This document shows, one piece after another, positions 1-7,707 of a stretch of DNA of 64,000 nt. Below the pieces are notes generated by a model that saw only the letters and a program-made list of their open reading frames with translations, did not search any database and was not told the DNA's origin. The stretch covers positions 62,001-126,000 of the forward strand of contig NZ_QLSU01000026.1 in assembly GCF_003268775.1 (NCBI RefSeq), given 5' to 3'. The position numbers and the translations under genes were made by a program. Source of the stretch: Paraburkholderia unamae. Lineage in GTDB: Bacteria; Pseudomonadota; Gammaproteobacteria; Burkholderiales; Burkholderiaceae. Positions within the stretch are counted from its first letter, which is position 1; the number at the start of each line of letters is the position of its first letter.

Positions 1-945
1 CACGTCAAGGTGAATGTGATCGGCCTTCGCGCGGCCGCGATTGAAGTGCTCCCCGTTCCAGAACGTATACGCCTCGTGCGTGATGCTCGACGGCGTTGAA
101 AAGTACGTCTTGCGCCAGTGCTTGTGGCTGGCCATCGCCTGCGCGACCTTGTTCAACTCCCTGAAGCCGTGGACCCAGAAATACTCGTCGAAATAGAAGT
201 TGCCGTGGTAGCTCTGCGCGGTTTTCGAATTCGTGCTCAGAAAGATCAACTCGGCACCGTTCGGCAACAGGATCGTGTCGCCAGTCAGCTCGACCTGAAT
301 GACCTCGCGCGCGAAGGCACAGATGTACTGCCGGAACACGTGGACCTGCGCCTTGCTGGCCGACAGGAAGATTTGGTTGCGGCCGGTTTCGAGCGCGTCG
401 ATAAGCGCTTCGCGTGCGAAATAGAAGGTCGCGCCAATCTGGCGAGACTTAAGCAGGTTGCGCGTGCGATGGTGCCCGTTTCGATACCAGACTTTCTGGT
501 AGTCGAATTGCGATTCAATGAACGCATCGAGCAACTTCGCCTGTTGCTCGGGCGTGATGTTGTTTTTCGGAGCGCGCTTTTTCGGTCCCTCGTTGCGCGC
601 CTTGATGGCCGGGTTGAGGTCCGATTCCTTGCCCGTGTCGCTGTACTTGCGAACGCGCGCCATGCGCTCCAGCTCGCGCCCGAGCAAATCGATCTCTTTG
701 AAATCGACCGGGTCTTTTACCTCCTTCGCGATGAGCGTCATCATGCGCGATTCGATGGATGACTCAACCTTTTCCGCGACGCTGGCCTTGTCCCATTGAT
801 CGCGCTGCTTCCACGATTCGATGGTTGAACGCGGCTCGTTGAGTACGCGCGCGATTGACGACACGCGCCAACCTTTCCAGTAAAGGTCACGCGCGACGCG
901 TCGCGGCTCGATATCGGCAGGGAGATTTTCGACAGTCTCAATCAT
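1..945 (-). CDS. P: Terminase large subunit, P2 gpP family (partial, C-terminus beyond the window)
   Basis: ATPase/nuclease motor that packages phage DNA into the prohead with gpM. 315 codons are open from ATG at 945 to the window edge; the C-terminal nuclease domain is missing because the window ends. The N-terminus has a helix-turn-helix-like DNA-binding segment (about residues 15-45, RRVARDLYWKGW onward). An ATPase motif SRQIGAT is at 168-173, and a Walker B-like segment FYFDEYF ends with acidic pair D253/E254. The STPSS segment at about 283-287 is typical of the coupling motif region. It diverges from gpO, exactly as P and O do in P2. Family assignment is firm; completeness cannot be judged. 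Confidence 0.95.
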   Translation of the reverse strand, partial: MIETVENLPADIEPRRVARDLYWKGWRVSSIARVLNEPRSTIESWKQRDQWDKASVAEKVESSIESRMMTLIAKEVKDPVDFKEIDLLGRELERMARVRKYSDTGKESDLNPAIKARNEGPKKRAPKNNITPEQQAKLLDAFIESQFDYQKVWYRNGHHRTRNLLKSRQIGATFYFAREALIDALETGRNQIFLSASKAQVHVFRQYICAFAREVIQVELTGDTILLPNGAELIFLSTNSKTAQSYHGNFYFDEYFWVHGFRELNKVAQAMASHKHWRKTYFSTPSSITHEAYTFWNGEHFNRGRAKADHIHLDV

Positions 946-990
946 GCGGCAAGCGTAACGGCGTCACGCGCGCGCGCGGCGCGCGACCCC

Positions 991-1004
991 TTGTATCCAG
1001 ACGC
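991..1004 (+). promoter_or_regulatory. 14-bp element TTGTATCCAGACGC upstream of O (copy 1)
   Basis: The 14-mer TTGTATCCAGACGC occurs here in the divergent P/O control region and again at 7642-7655 ahead of V. P2 late operons start at O and V from promoters activated by Ogr at a TGT-N12-ACA site near -55. Here the 14-mer supplies TGT, and 12 bases later there is TAC (V copy: CAC), so it is only similar to that site. I infer a shared late-promoter activator site. No matching copy was seen ahead of FI. Confidence 0.4.
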
Positions 1005-1125
1005 ATTACGGATTCCTTATGTTGTTCTCGACCACGCATCGCGGCAACATTCAGTTACACAACGTCGCTTGCATTAGCGGGCGATGTGAGACGGGAAACC
1101 CCCGACCAAACTTGAGAGGATTTCG

Positions 1126-2193
1126 ATGAAGCGAATCAGGATTGTGAGCGCGGGCGCGCTCGGCGCAGCCATCATCGCCGCGATCACTCCGGCGCTTGCA
1201 CAGGCATCGGTAGTGGTCGAGCACGGCCGTGTGCTACTCGACCGCGCCGACGTCTTTTCCGCGATCACGGCACACGGTTCGATCATCGGCGGCATCAGTG
1301 TTGCGGCGCTTGGCATCGGCAGCATCGCGGGTGCGGGCAATCACGCGGCCACGTCGAAATGGTTCCGTGTCGCTGTCGAGGGAGCCACGACGGATGGCCG
1401 AACGATCGAGCGCGACTGGATCACGCAGATGGCGGCAACGTACAACCGCGACCTCTACGGCGCACGTGTGAACTGTGAGCACATGCGCGGTTATGCACCG
1501 ATGGCAGGCGCAAATCCGAGCCCGTTCGGCTCGTATGGCGACGTCACGGCGCTGCGGGCCGAGCAGATTGCAGACGGTCCGCTCAAGGGCAAATATGCGC
1601 TGCTCGCACAGATTCAACCGACGCAAGACCTCATCGACCTGACGAAGAAAAGCCAGAAAATCTACACGTCGATCGAGGTCGCGCCGTCGTTCGCCGACAC
1701 GAAACAGGCGTACATGATCGGCCTCGCTGTGACCGACAGTCCGGCGAGCCTCGGCACTGAAATCCTGCAATTCGCTGCGGGCCAGGGCGACAAGAGCCCG
1801 TTCGCAGGTCGCAAGCAACACCGCGACAACCTCTTTACGGCGGCCGAAGAAACGCTGATCGAGTTCGAACCGGCAACGCCGTCCGTTTTCGCACGCGTGG
1901 CCGAACTGCTCGGGTTCGTGAAGAACAAGGGCGAGTCCGACGACAAGCGCTTTACGGATCTGACGCAAGCGGTCGACGTGCTCGCCACATTCGGCAAGCA
2001 ACAGGCCGAAACCATCACGAGCCTGAGCGGCCGCGTCGACACGCTGACCGGCGACCTCAAGACCGAGCGCGAAGCGCACTCGGCGACGGCGGCCGCGCTG
2101 AAATCGCTCAAGGAAACGTTGTCGTCGCAGCCTAGCGGCGCGGCGCGCCCGCCCGCGACGGGCAGCGCGGGCGACGTGAAGACGGACTGCTGA
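1126..2193 (+). CDS. O: Capsid scaffolding protein / prohead protease, P2 gpO, with N-terminal extension
   Basis: gpO scaffolds prohead assembly and is the serine protease that matures N, O and the portal. 355 aa. The P2 core starts near residue 72 (SKWFRVAVEGATTDGR). The triad corresponding to P2 D19/H48/S107 is visible as D90, H119 (in EHMRG) and S182 (in YTSIE). A coiled, charged C-terminus follows, as expected for the scaffold domain. Residues 1-71 are extra: a basic n-region, a hydrophobic stretch and an ALA-QA cleavage-like site (1-27), then a second Gly/Ala-rich hydrophobic segment (52-70). No in-frame ATG, GTG or TTG lies near residue 72, and a GAGAGGA ribosome site precedes ATG 1126, so the extension appears to be translated. 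First gene of the O-N-M-L-X operon. Confidence 0.93.
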   Translation: MKRIRIVSAGALGAAIIAAITPALAQASVVVEHGRVLLDRADVFSAITAHGSIIGGISVAALGIGSIAGAGNHAATSKWFRVAVEGATTDGRTIERDWITQMAATYNRDLYGARVNCEHMRGYAPMAGANPSPFGSYGDVTALRAEQIADGPLKGKYALLAQIQPTQDLIDLTKKSQKIYTSIEVAPSFADTKQAYMIGLAVTDSPASLGTEILQFAAGQGDKSPFAGRKQHRDNLFTAAEETLIEFEPATPSVFARVAELLGFVKNKGESDDKRFTDLTQAVDVLATFGKQQAETITSLSGRVDTLTGDLKTEREAHSATAAALKSLKETLSSQPSGAARPPATGSAGDVKTDC

Positions 2194-2251
2194 TCGCCTC
2201 ACGCCAGGCGGAGCGTAGGTCAACCCATTCAACGATTCGGAGATTCACCCC

Positions 2252-3271
2252 ATGCGTAACGACACCCGTGTCGCGTTCGACGCGTACACCGCGAACATCG
2301 CGCAACTGAACGGCGTACAGGATGCCACGCGAAAATTCAGCGTCGATCCGACCGTACAGCAGACGCTCGAAGACAAGATTCAGGCATCGAGCGCGTTCCT
2401 GCAAAGCGTCAACATGATCGGCGTCGACGAGCAGCAGGGCGCAAAGATCGGGCTTGGCGTCGGCCAGCCGATCGCAAGCACGACCGACACGACGGCCAAG
2501 GACCGCGCGCCGTTCGACCCGTCGAATCTCGACGAAACCGGCTATAACTGCACGCAGACCAATTTCGATACCGCGATTTCGTACGCACGCCTGGACGCGT
2601 GGGCGAAGTTCAAGGACTTCCAGACGCGCATTCGCGACGCGATCGTCAAGCGCCAGGCGCTCGATCGCATCTGCATCGGTTTCAACGGTACGTCACGCGC
2701 TGCGTCGAGCGACCGTGCGGCCAATCCGCTCTTGCAGGATGTCAACATCGGCTGGCTCCAGAAGATCCGCGCGAACGCGCCGGATCGCGTCATGACCGAA
2801 GTGGTTGAGGGCTCCAACGCGGTCAAGGTCGGTACGGGCGCGAGCGCGTCCTACAAGAACATCGACGCGCTCGTATTCGATGCGCTGCAACTGCTCGACG
2901 AGTGGTATCGCGAAGACCCGTCCGTCGTCGTGGTGCTCGGTAGTGGCCTTCTGCACGACAAGTATTTCCCGTTCATCAACGGCGCGAACGTCGCGACCGA
3001 AGCGGCCGCCGTTGACCTCGTGGTCAGTGCGAAACGCGTGGGCGGCAAGCAGGCAGTGACAGCGCCTTACTTCCCGACCAACTCGCTGATGATCACGCGT
3101 CTGGACAATCTGTCGCTGTACTTCCAGAACGGCGGGCGTCGCCGCACGATCGTCGACAACGCCAAGCGCGACCGGATCGAGAACTACGAGTCGAGCAACG
3201 AAGCGTATGTGGTCGAGGACTATGGCTGCGTCGCCGTGGTCGAGAACATCGAAATCGTTCCGGCCGCCTGA
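2252..3271 (+). CDS. N: Major capsid protein, P2 gpN family
   Basis: Forms the icosahedral head shell (HK97-type fold in the P2 family). 339 aa, against about 357 in P2. The N-terminus MRNDTRVAFDAY and the segments TGYNCTQTNFDT and LDRICIGFNGTSRA are characteristic of the family. In P2, gpN is trimmed at its N-terminus by the protease activity of gpO, whose gene lies 58 bp upstream. Translation start ATG 2252 follows a CGGAGATTC ribosome site. Followed after 2 bp by gpM, so the two are probably translationally coupled. Confidence 0.96.
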   Translation: MRNDTRVAFDAYTANIAQLNGVQDATRKFSVDPTVQQTLEDKIQASSAFLQSVNMIGVDEQQGAKIGLGVGQPIASTTDTTAKDRAPFDPSNLDETGYNCTQTNFDTAISYARLDAWAKFKDFQTRIRDAIVKRQALDRICIGFNGTSRAASSDRAANPLLQDVNIGWLQKIRANAPDRVMTEVVEGSNAVKVGTGASASYKNIDALVFDALQLLDEWYREDPSVVVVLGSGLLHDKYFPFINGANVATEAAAVDLVVSAKRVGGKQAVTAPYFPTNSLMITRLDNLSLYFQNGGRRRTIVDNAKRDRIENYESSNEAYVVEDYGCVAVVENIEIVPAA

Positions 3272-3273
3272 CC

Positions 3274-3948
3274 ATGAGCAGCCCAGCCCGCCGACATCAA
3301 GCGCGCGTTCGTGCGGCGCAAGCCGCCGCGAGCGCCACCCCCGGCCACTCGATGGTAGGCCTCCGGCAATACGACCTCATGCTTGCCAAGCTCGCGACCG
3401 ATCGCCGCCGCCTGAAGGAAATCCAGTCGGTTGCGCGAAAGATCGACGTCAAGCGCGAGCTGCTGCCGGATTACGACGACTATGTCGTCGGCGTGCTGGA
3501 GGGCGGGAAGGGCGTACAGGATGACGTCATGACCTCGGTCATGATCTGGCGCGTCGACGTCGGCGACTACGTCGGCGCGCTCGAAATCGCGCGCTACGCG
3601 CTCCAGCATCGCATGACGCTGCCCGAGCAGTATGAGCGCTCGCTACCGGCGGCAATCGCTGAAGAATTCGCGGAGGCGGGCGCGCGAGCGCGCGCGGCGG
3701 GTGAACAGTTTCCGCTCGCGATGTTGCAGGAAGTCGAAACGCTCACGCGTGGCTACGACATGCACGACCCGATACGCGCGAAGCTGCACAAGGCGATTGG
3801 ATACGCAATGGAAGCGTCGGACAAATCCGGCGCGCTGGAAATGTTGCGCCGCGCGGTCGAGTTGAACGACCGCGTCGGCGTGAAAAAGGACATCACTCGA
3901 CTCGAAGCCGAGTTGAGGAGTGCGGCCGAGAACGGCGGCACGAACTGA
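3274..3948 (+). CDS. M: Terminase small subunit, P2 gpM family
   Basis: Recognises the phage cos/packaging DNA and hands it to gpP. 224 aa. It starts with a basic tract (SSPARRHQARVRAAQ), followed by a helical region including MVGLRQYDLMLAKLATDRRRLK and the family segment DDVMTSVMIWRVDVGDY. ATG 3274 lies 2 bp after the gpN stop with little ribosome site of its own, which suggests coupling. The repetitive-looking acidic/basic helix at the C-terminus (KSGALEMLRRAVELNDRVG) is also usual for gpM proteins. A 100-bp gap separates it from L. Confidence 0.93.
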   Translation: MSSPARRHQARVRAAQAAASATPGHSMVGLRQYDLMLAKLATDRRRLKEIQSVARKIDVKRELLPDYDDYVVGVLEGGKGVQDDVMTSVMIWRVDVGDYVGALEIARYALQHRMTLPEQYERSLPAAIAEEFAEAGARARAAGEQFPLAMLQEVETLTRGYDMHDPIRAKLHKAIGYAMEASDKSGALEMLRRAVELNDRVGVKKDITRLEAELRSAAENGGTN

Positions 3949-4048
3949 GCCCCCCCTGGCAACGGCGGCATCGGGTGACGGTTCGCAACGGCTGAACGCT
4001 ACGCGATCCCGACCCCGATCCACCGCCGTCTAATTCCGAGTCACGAGC

Positions 4049-4525
4049 ATGCCGAGCAGTTTCATTGCACCCGCGAACGCGGCAGCGCCGACGCCCGCCG
4101 ACGATGAGATCGAGAACAACGGGTTTTTCCCGGATATCTCGCTTGCGGAGCTGCGCGCCGTCGCGCGGCTCGACGGCACCGTGACTCCCCAGCGTTTGCG
4201 AGAGGCGACCATCGATGCGATCCGCAGCGTAAACGCCGAGCTGAAGCCGTGGCGCACGCAGTCGGCGGCCGGGTTCGCGACCCTCGCCGACGTGCCGGCC
4301 GACAAGGTCGGCGGCGTGAGCGAACTGGTGTCGCTCTATCGTCGAGCGGTCTACAACCTCGCGCATGCGGACATGACAGAACGCTATCGCGATCTGGACA
4401 CGACGAAATCGGGCGGGCAGGAGGCCGAGCGCCTTGAGGAAACCATCTGCACGGCGCGCCGCAATGCGCGCTGGGCGCTAAACGATCTGCGCGGCATTCC
4501 GCGCTCGACCATCGAGCTGATCTGA
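4049..4525 (+). CDS. L: Head completion/stabilisation protein, P2 gpL
   Basis: gpL completes filled heads at the connector after packaging. 158 aa, similar to the P2 length. The family signature FFPDISLAELRAVARLDGTVT lies after a low-complexity N-terminus rich in Ala/Pro. The conserved helix SLYRRAVYNLAHADMTERYRD and the ending RSTIELI are also typical. Its TGA stop (4523-4525) overlaps the ATG of gpX by one base, so L and X are coupled. The 100-bp spacer before it (3949-4048) shows no ORF. Confidence 0.94.
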   Translation: MPSSFIAPANAAAPTPADDEIENNGFFPDISLAELRAVARLDGTVTPQRLREATIDAIRSVNAELKPWRTQSAAGFATLADVPADKVGGVSELVSLYRRAVYNLAHADMTERYRDLDTTKSGGQEAERLEETICTARRNARWALNDLRGIPRSTIELI

Positions 4526-4731
4526 TGAAAGTCACGGCGCGCCAGGGCGATTCCGTCGACGCCATGTGCTGGCGTCACTACGGCCGCACGAGTGGCACGG
4601 TCGAAGCGGTGCTCGAAGCGAATCCCGGCATCGGTGACTACGGCGTGATTCTGCCGCTCGGCACCGCCGTCGAAATGCCCGAAATCGACACCATCGTCAA
4701 CACCACGCCGTTGGTGCAACTGTTTGACTGA
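4525..4731 (+). CDS. X: Tail protein X (LysM-like), P2 gpX
   Basis: Small tail-hub protein of contractile phages with a LysM-like fold. 68 aa, complete. Visible LysM-type pattern: VTARQGDSVDAMCWRHYGR, then ANPGI and LPLGTAVEMPE. It begins at ATG 4525, overlapping the gpL stop, and is followed 16 bp later by the first lysis-region membrane protein, the same position as X in P2. The role in the tail terminus/hub is inferred from the family. Confidence 0.94.
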   Translation: MKVTARQGDSVDAMCWRHYGRTSGTVEAVLEANPGIGDYGVILPLGTAVEMPEIDTIVNTTPLVQLFD

Positions 4732-4747
4732 CTCTGGAGCTGGCGTA

Positions 4748-5092
4748 ATGGCAGAACCGAACACTACGACCGCCGCCGTGCTGTCGACCGCCATCGGCCT
4801 CGCTGGGCTCTCGCCTGGCATCGATGGCAATGCGCTGATCGGCGCGTTCACGGGTGCGGCGCTCGTCGTCGTGACGTCCAAAGACATCGGCGTGCTCACG
4901 CGCATCGCGTACATGCTGATTTCGCTCGTGATGGGCTATCTCGCCGCGCCCGAGATCGTGAACGCCACGCCGATCCGCTCGACGGGCGTTGCGGCGTTCT
5001 TCGCGGCCGCGCTCGTGATCACACTCACGTTGCAGCTCATCGCCCGCCTGAAAACGGCCGACCTGCTGTCGTTCCTGAAGCGGGGCGAGTGA
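4748..5092 (+). CDS. Phage holin-like membrane protein (first of two)
   Basis: 114 aa from ATG 4748, which has a CTGGAG ribosome site at a good distance; an upstream in-frame start at 4724 would overlap gpX and is less likely. Three to four hydrophobic stretches are visible (about AVLSTAIGLAGL, ALIGAFTGAALVVV, AYMLISLVMGYLA, GVAAFFAAALVIT), with a charged C-terminus LKRGE. In Burkholderia P2-like phages this place holds a holin-type protein that permeabilises the inner membrane so the endolysin can act. The following holin gene overlaps its stop. Which of the two is the true holin and which an antiholin or accessory cannot be told from sequence. Confidence 0.8.
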   Translation: MAEPNTTTAAVLSTAIGLAGLSPGIDGNALIGAFTGAALVVVTSKDIGVLTRIAYMLISLVMGYLAAPEIVNATPIRSTGVAAFFAAALVITLTLQLIARLKTADLLSFLKRGE

Positions 5093-5370
5093 TGGCCATG
5101 CACCTCTCGTTCGCACTCGTCGCGCTCGCTGCTTACCTCGCCGTGCTGCTGCGCGTGCTCACGTACCGCAGGAACGGTGCGCGGCACCGCCATCGCGTTT
5201 CGTGGTTCGCCTGGGCGATCGTTGCCGTGTCGGGCGGCTCGGCGATCGAGTTCATGTTGAGCGCGCGCCATGCGGGATTTTTTGATGCCGCGAGCGCCGT
5301 AGTGCTCGCGGTGCTCGTCTTTACCTCGCGCGGCAACGTCGCGCATATGCTACGGAGTGACCAGCAATGA
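5092..5370 (+). CDS. Putative 3-TM holin
   Basis: 92 aa from ATG 5092, overlapping the stop of the previous gene; GTG 5089 and ATG 5098 are alternatives. Three hydrophobic segments can be seen: SFALVALAAYLAVLLRVL, WFAWAIVAVSGGSAIEFML and AASAVVLAVLVFT, separated by a basic loop RRNGARHRHR. The layout matches small three-helix phage holins. Its stop overlaps the endolysin ATG by four bases (ATGA), so lysis genes are translated as a chain. Expected in the cytoplasmic membrane. Confidence 0.8.
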   Translation: MAMHLSFALVALAAYLAVLLRVLTYRRNGARHRHRVSWFAWAIVAVSGGSAIEFMLSARHAGFFDAASAVVLAVLVFTSRGNVAHMLRSDQQ

Positions 5371-6173
5371 GAACACTTCGCCTCGGCGACCACGGCGACG
5401 ATGTCGCGCTGCTTCAGCGGCGTTTTGTGCGCGGCAGCTATGCGCTCGCGGTCACGCACGTCTATGACGCGCCGACCGAAAGCGCGGTGATGGCGCTCCA
5501 GAAGAAAACCGGCCTCGTCGTCGACGGCATCGCCGGGCCAAAGACGTACGCGGCACTGGCGACCGGCCAGCGCAACCCGAAACACCTCACGGATGCCGAC
5601 CTCATTGCGGCGGCCGACACGCTCGGCGTGCAGGTTGCCTGTGTGCGCGCTGTGAACGAGGTCGAATCGCTCGGCTCCGGGTTCCTGTCGGACGGCCGCC
5701 CGAAAATCCTGTTCGAACGTCACATTCTCTGGCGGCAGCTCAAGGCGCGCGGCATCGACCCCGCCCCGATCGCGGCGAAGTATCCGAACATCGTCGGCGA
5801 GACGGCGGGCGGCTATCAGGGCGGCGCGGCCGAATATACGCGGCTCGCTTCGGCCGAGCTGATCGACCCGGATGCCGCCTGGGAATCGGCGAGCTGGGGC
5901 GCGTTTCAGGTCATGGGCTACCACTGGCAGCGCCTGGGCTATTCCGGCGTTGATGACCTCGTCGCGCGCATGGAGAACAGTGAAGGCGACCAGCTCGACC
6001 TTTTCGTGCGCTTTGTCGCGGCCGATGCGGGGTTGCTCGCGGCGCTCAAGGGCCGGAAGTGGGCCGCGTTCGCCAAGGGCTACAACGGCCCGGATTACGC
6101 GCGCAACCTGTATGACGCGAAGCTCGCGCAGGCATACCAGAAGTACGCGGGCGACGTGAGGGCGGCCGCATGA
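5367..6173 (+). CDS. Endolysin: peptidoglycan-binding domain plus N-acetylmuramidase
   Basis: 268 aa. Residues about 1-65 form a peptidoglycan-binding type 1 domain (LRLGDHGDDVALLQRRF ... VVDGIAGPKTYAAL). Residues about 75-265 match the DUF3380/N-acetylmuramidase domain, with probable catalytic glutamate in RAVNEVESLGSG and the segments KILFERHILWRQL and ASWGAFQVMGYHW. It cleaves the glycan backbone of murein. No signal peptide or N-terminal anchor is seen, so release should depend on the holins just upstream. It overlaps both neighbours by 4 bp. Confidence 0.93.
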   Translation: MRTLRLGDHGDDVALLQRRFVRGSYALAVTHVYDAPTESAVMALQKKTGLVVDGIAGPKTYAALATGQRNPKHLTDADLIAAADTLGVQVACVRAVNEVESLGSGFLSDGRPKILFERHILWRQLKARGIDPAPIAAKYPNIVGETAGGYQGGAAEYTRLASAELIDPDAAWESASWGAFQVMGYHWQRLGYSGVDDLVARMENSEGDQLDLFVRFVAADAGLLAALKGRKWAAFAKGYNGPDYARNLYDAKLAQAYQKYAGDVRAAA

Positions 6174-6604
6174 ATACGCTCGCTACCCGGCTCATTGCGG
6201 CCGCGCTTGCACTCGGCCTGCTCATCGGCGGCCTGCTCTACGTGCAAGTGCTGCGCGTCAAGCTGTCGGAACAAGGGCGGCAGCTCGACGATGCAAACCA
6301 GCAGATTGCGAACCGCGACCAGACAATCAAAGGTCTGCGCGACGACGCGAAAGAGAAGGTCAATCAACAACAGCAGCTCGACGCGTCGACCGACAAGGTG
6401 ATGGCAAAACTATCGCTCGCGCGCGAGGATATCCGCAAGGTGATCAATGAAAACCCGACCGTACGTGCATGGGCCGATACTCCTTTGCCTGCTGACGTTA
6501 TCCGCCTGTCAGGCAGTCCCGCCGCAACCGGCGCCAACGCTTTCAGTGCTGGAGTGCCAGCGGGTGACGCGGTGCACGCTGCCCGCGATGGCGCCGACCA
6601 CTAA
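6170..6604 (+). CDS. lysB: Inner-membrane spanin (Rz / LysB type)
   Basis: 144 aa with an N-terminal transmembrane anchor (LATRLIAAALALGLLIGGLLYV) followed by a long coiled coil rich in Gln/Asp/Lys (about residues 35-100). This is the structure of an i-spanin, which spans the periplasm and fuses inner and outer membranes at the last step of lysis. The C-terminal third overlaps lysC in another frame, so its composition there is constrained by the lipoprotein frame. It overlaps the endolysin stop by 4 bp. Confidence 0.88.
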   Translation: MNTLATRLIAAALALGLLIGGLLYVQVLRVKLSEQGRQLDDANQQIANRDQTIKGLRDDAKEKVNQQQQLDASTDKVMAKLSLAREDIRKVINENPTVRAWADTPLPADVIRLSGSPAATGANAFSAGVPAGDAVHAARDGADH

Positions 6605-6743
6605 CGGCGAGTTGCACTCGGCGTTCGACACGGCCAAGGGCGCATGGGGTATGTGCGCGGCCAAGGTGGACATGATCGCCGATTGTCAGGAAAAGGCACA
6701 GGCGAAGATCGACGCCGAAGCCGCAAGCGCCGCCCATGAATAA
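6447..6743 (+). CDS. lysC: Outer-membrane spanin lipoprotein (Rz1 / LysC type), nested start inside lysB
   Basis: 98 aa, begun inside lysB in a different frame (overlap 6447-6604), the usual Rz/Rz1 embedding. A lipoprotein signal is clear: basic start MKTRPYVHG, hydrophobic ILLCLLTLSA, lipobox LSAC with Cys21. The mature part starts Pro-rich (QAVPPQPAPTLS), as in o-spanins. It should be lipidated and sorted to the outer membrane to pair with LysB. It ends overlapping the gpR start by 8 bp. Family-level confidence is high because both architecture and position agree. Confidence 0.9.
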   Translation: MKTRPYVHGPILLCLLTLSACQAVPPQPAPTLSVLECQRVTRCTLPAMAPTTNGELHSAFDTAKGAWGMCAAKVDMIADCQEKAQAKIDAEAASAAHE

Positions 6744-7158
6744 GCCGGGTAGCGCGCGCGCCGCGCTGGAAAAGGCGATTCCGTCGCTCGTCGATGAGCC
6801 CGACAAGCTGACCGTATTCATCGACTCGGGCTCGATCGCCGCGACAGGCGGTCATACCGTGTCATTCGAGTATCGCTATACGCTGAATCTCCTGTTGCTC
6901 GATTTCGGCGGCGAAGCGGACGATGTGATGATCGCGCTCGTCGAATGGGCGCGTGCGAACCAGCCCGACCTCGTGACGAACTGGGACCAGCGCGAAACCG
7001 GCATCACGTTCGAATGCGACGTGCTCAACAATGCGACCGTCGATCTGTCGATCAAGATGAAGCTGTCAGAAAGCATTGCCGTCACAACGGCGGCCGATGG
7101 CTCGCGCACGGTGCAGCATGTCGACGACTCGCTTGACACGTGGGTCGCGCCAGCGTGA
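6736..7158 (+). CDS. R: Tail completion protein, P2 gpR
   Basis: gpR is required to finish the contractile tail and join it to the head. 140 aa. Family segments: FEYRYTLNLLLLDFGGEADDVMIALVEWARANQPDL and the beta-rich C-terminus ITFECDVLNNATVDLSIKM. It starts within lysC (8 bp overlap), and its TGA overlaps the GTG of gpS, so the lysis and tail-completion genes form one coupled transcript unit. Confidence 0.93.
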   Translation: MNKPGSARAALEKAIPSLVDEPDKLTVFIDSGSIAATGGHTVSFEYRYTLNLLLLDFGGEADDVMIALVEWARANQPDLVTNWDQRETGITFECDVLNNATVDLSIKMKLSESIAVTTAADGSRTVQHVDDSLDTWVAPA

Positions 7159-7628
7159 ACGAACTCGAAGCGATCGACCGATGGGCGGGCCTGCTGCTCG
7201 AACAGCTATCGCCCAAGGGCCGCCGCGCCGCGATGCTGGAACTCGCCCGCGTGTTGCGCCGCAGCCAGCAATCGCGCATTGCGGCGCAGCGCAACCCGGA
7301 CGGTGCCGCCTACGACCCGCGCAAGCCGCGGCGACAGCCGGGCGGCAAGCTGCGCGACAAGCGCGGCCGCGTGCGTCGCGCCGCCATGTTTGTACGGCTG
7401 CGAACAACGAAGTATCTGAAAACCGAAGTGGACTCGGCGGGCCTCGCAATCGGATTTGACAATCGCGTGTCGCGCGTGGCTCGCGTCCACCAGTTTGGCG
7501 AAACGGGCCTCGTTGCGCCGCACGGTGCGCAGTACAAATACCCGGCGCGCGTGCTGCTCGGGTTCACGACCGAAGATCGCGAGCTGGTTCGTGACATGAT
7601 CCTGAAACACATCACAAAAGCGGCCTGA
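7155..7628 (+). CDS. S: Tail completion / virion morphogenesis protein, P2 gpS
   Basis: 157 aa from GTG 7155, which overlaps the gpR stop; this gives the standard start VNELEAIDRWAGLLLEQL. An upstream GTG at 7140 would add five residues with no family support. Contains the basic stretch YDPRKPRRQPGGKLRDKRGRV and the conserved ending RVHQFGETG ... YPARVLLGFTTEDRELV typical of phage virion morphogenesis proteins. It acts at the tail terminus with gpR. A terminator-like structure overlaps its stop codon. Confidence 0.93.
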   Translation: MNELEAIDRWAGLLLEQLSPKGRRAAMLELARVLRRSQQSRIAAQRNPDGAAYDPRKPRRQPGGKLRDKRGRVRRAAMFVRLRTTKYLKTEVDSAGLAIGFDNRVSRVARVHQFGETGLVAPHGAQYKYPARVLLGFTTEDRELVRDMILKHITKAA

Positions 7629-7643
7629 AACCGGGCTTTTTTT
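7616..7643 (+). terminator. Candidate terminator at the end of S
   Basis: AAAAG (7616-7620) and CGG (7621-7623) can pair with CCG (7631-7633) and CTTTT (7636-7640) around a CCTGAAA loop with a GG bulge. A run of seven T ends the element. It would close the head/lysis operon just before the V operon. The stem is imperfect, so this is a moderate call. Confidence 0.45.
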
Positions 7644-7655
7644 GTATCCAGACGC
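7642..7655 (+). promoter_or_regulatory. 14-bp element TTGTATCCAGACGC upstream of V (copy 2)
   Basis: Exact second copy of the element at 991-1004, in the same orientation, 66 bp before the gpV ATG and directly after the S terminator. Its occurrence ahead of two P2-type late operons suggests a common activator or promoter element. The identity of the activator is unknown because no ogr gene was recognised. Confidence 0.4.
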
Positions 7656-7707
7656 GCCACACACGTGGGCGCTCGCGTCGCGCACGCGCGGGCGGCACCA
7701 TTGGCGT

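Noticed and set aside
118..762. Forward 214-codon frame at the window start
   Set aside because: Antisense to the terminase large subunit, which is open for 315 codons with family motifs.
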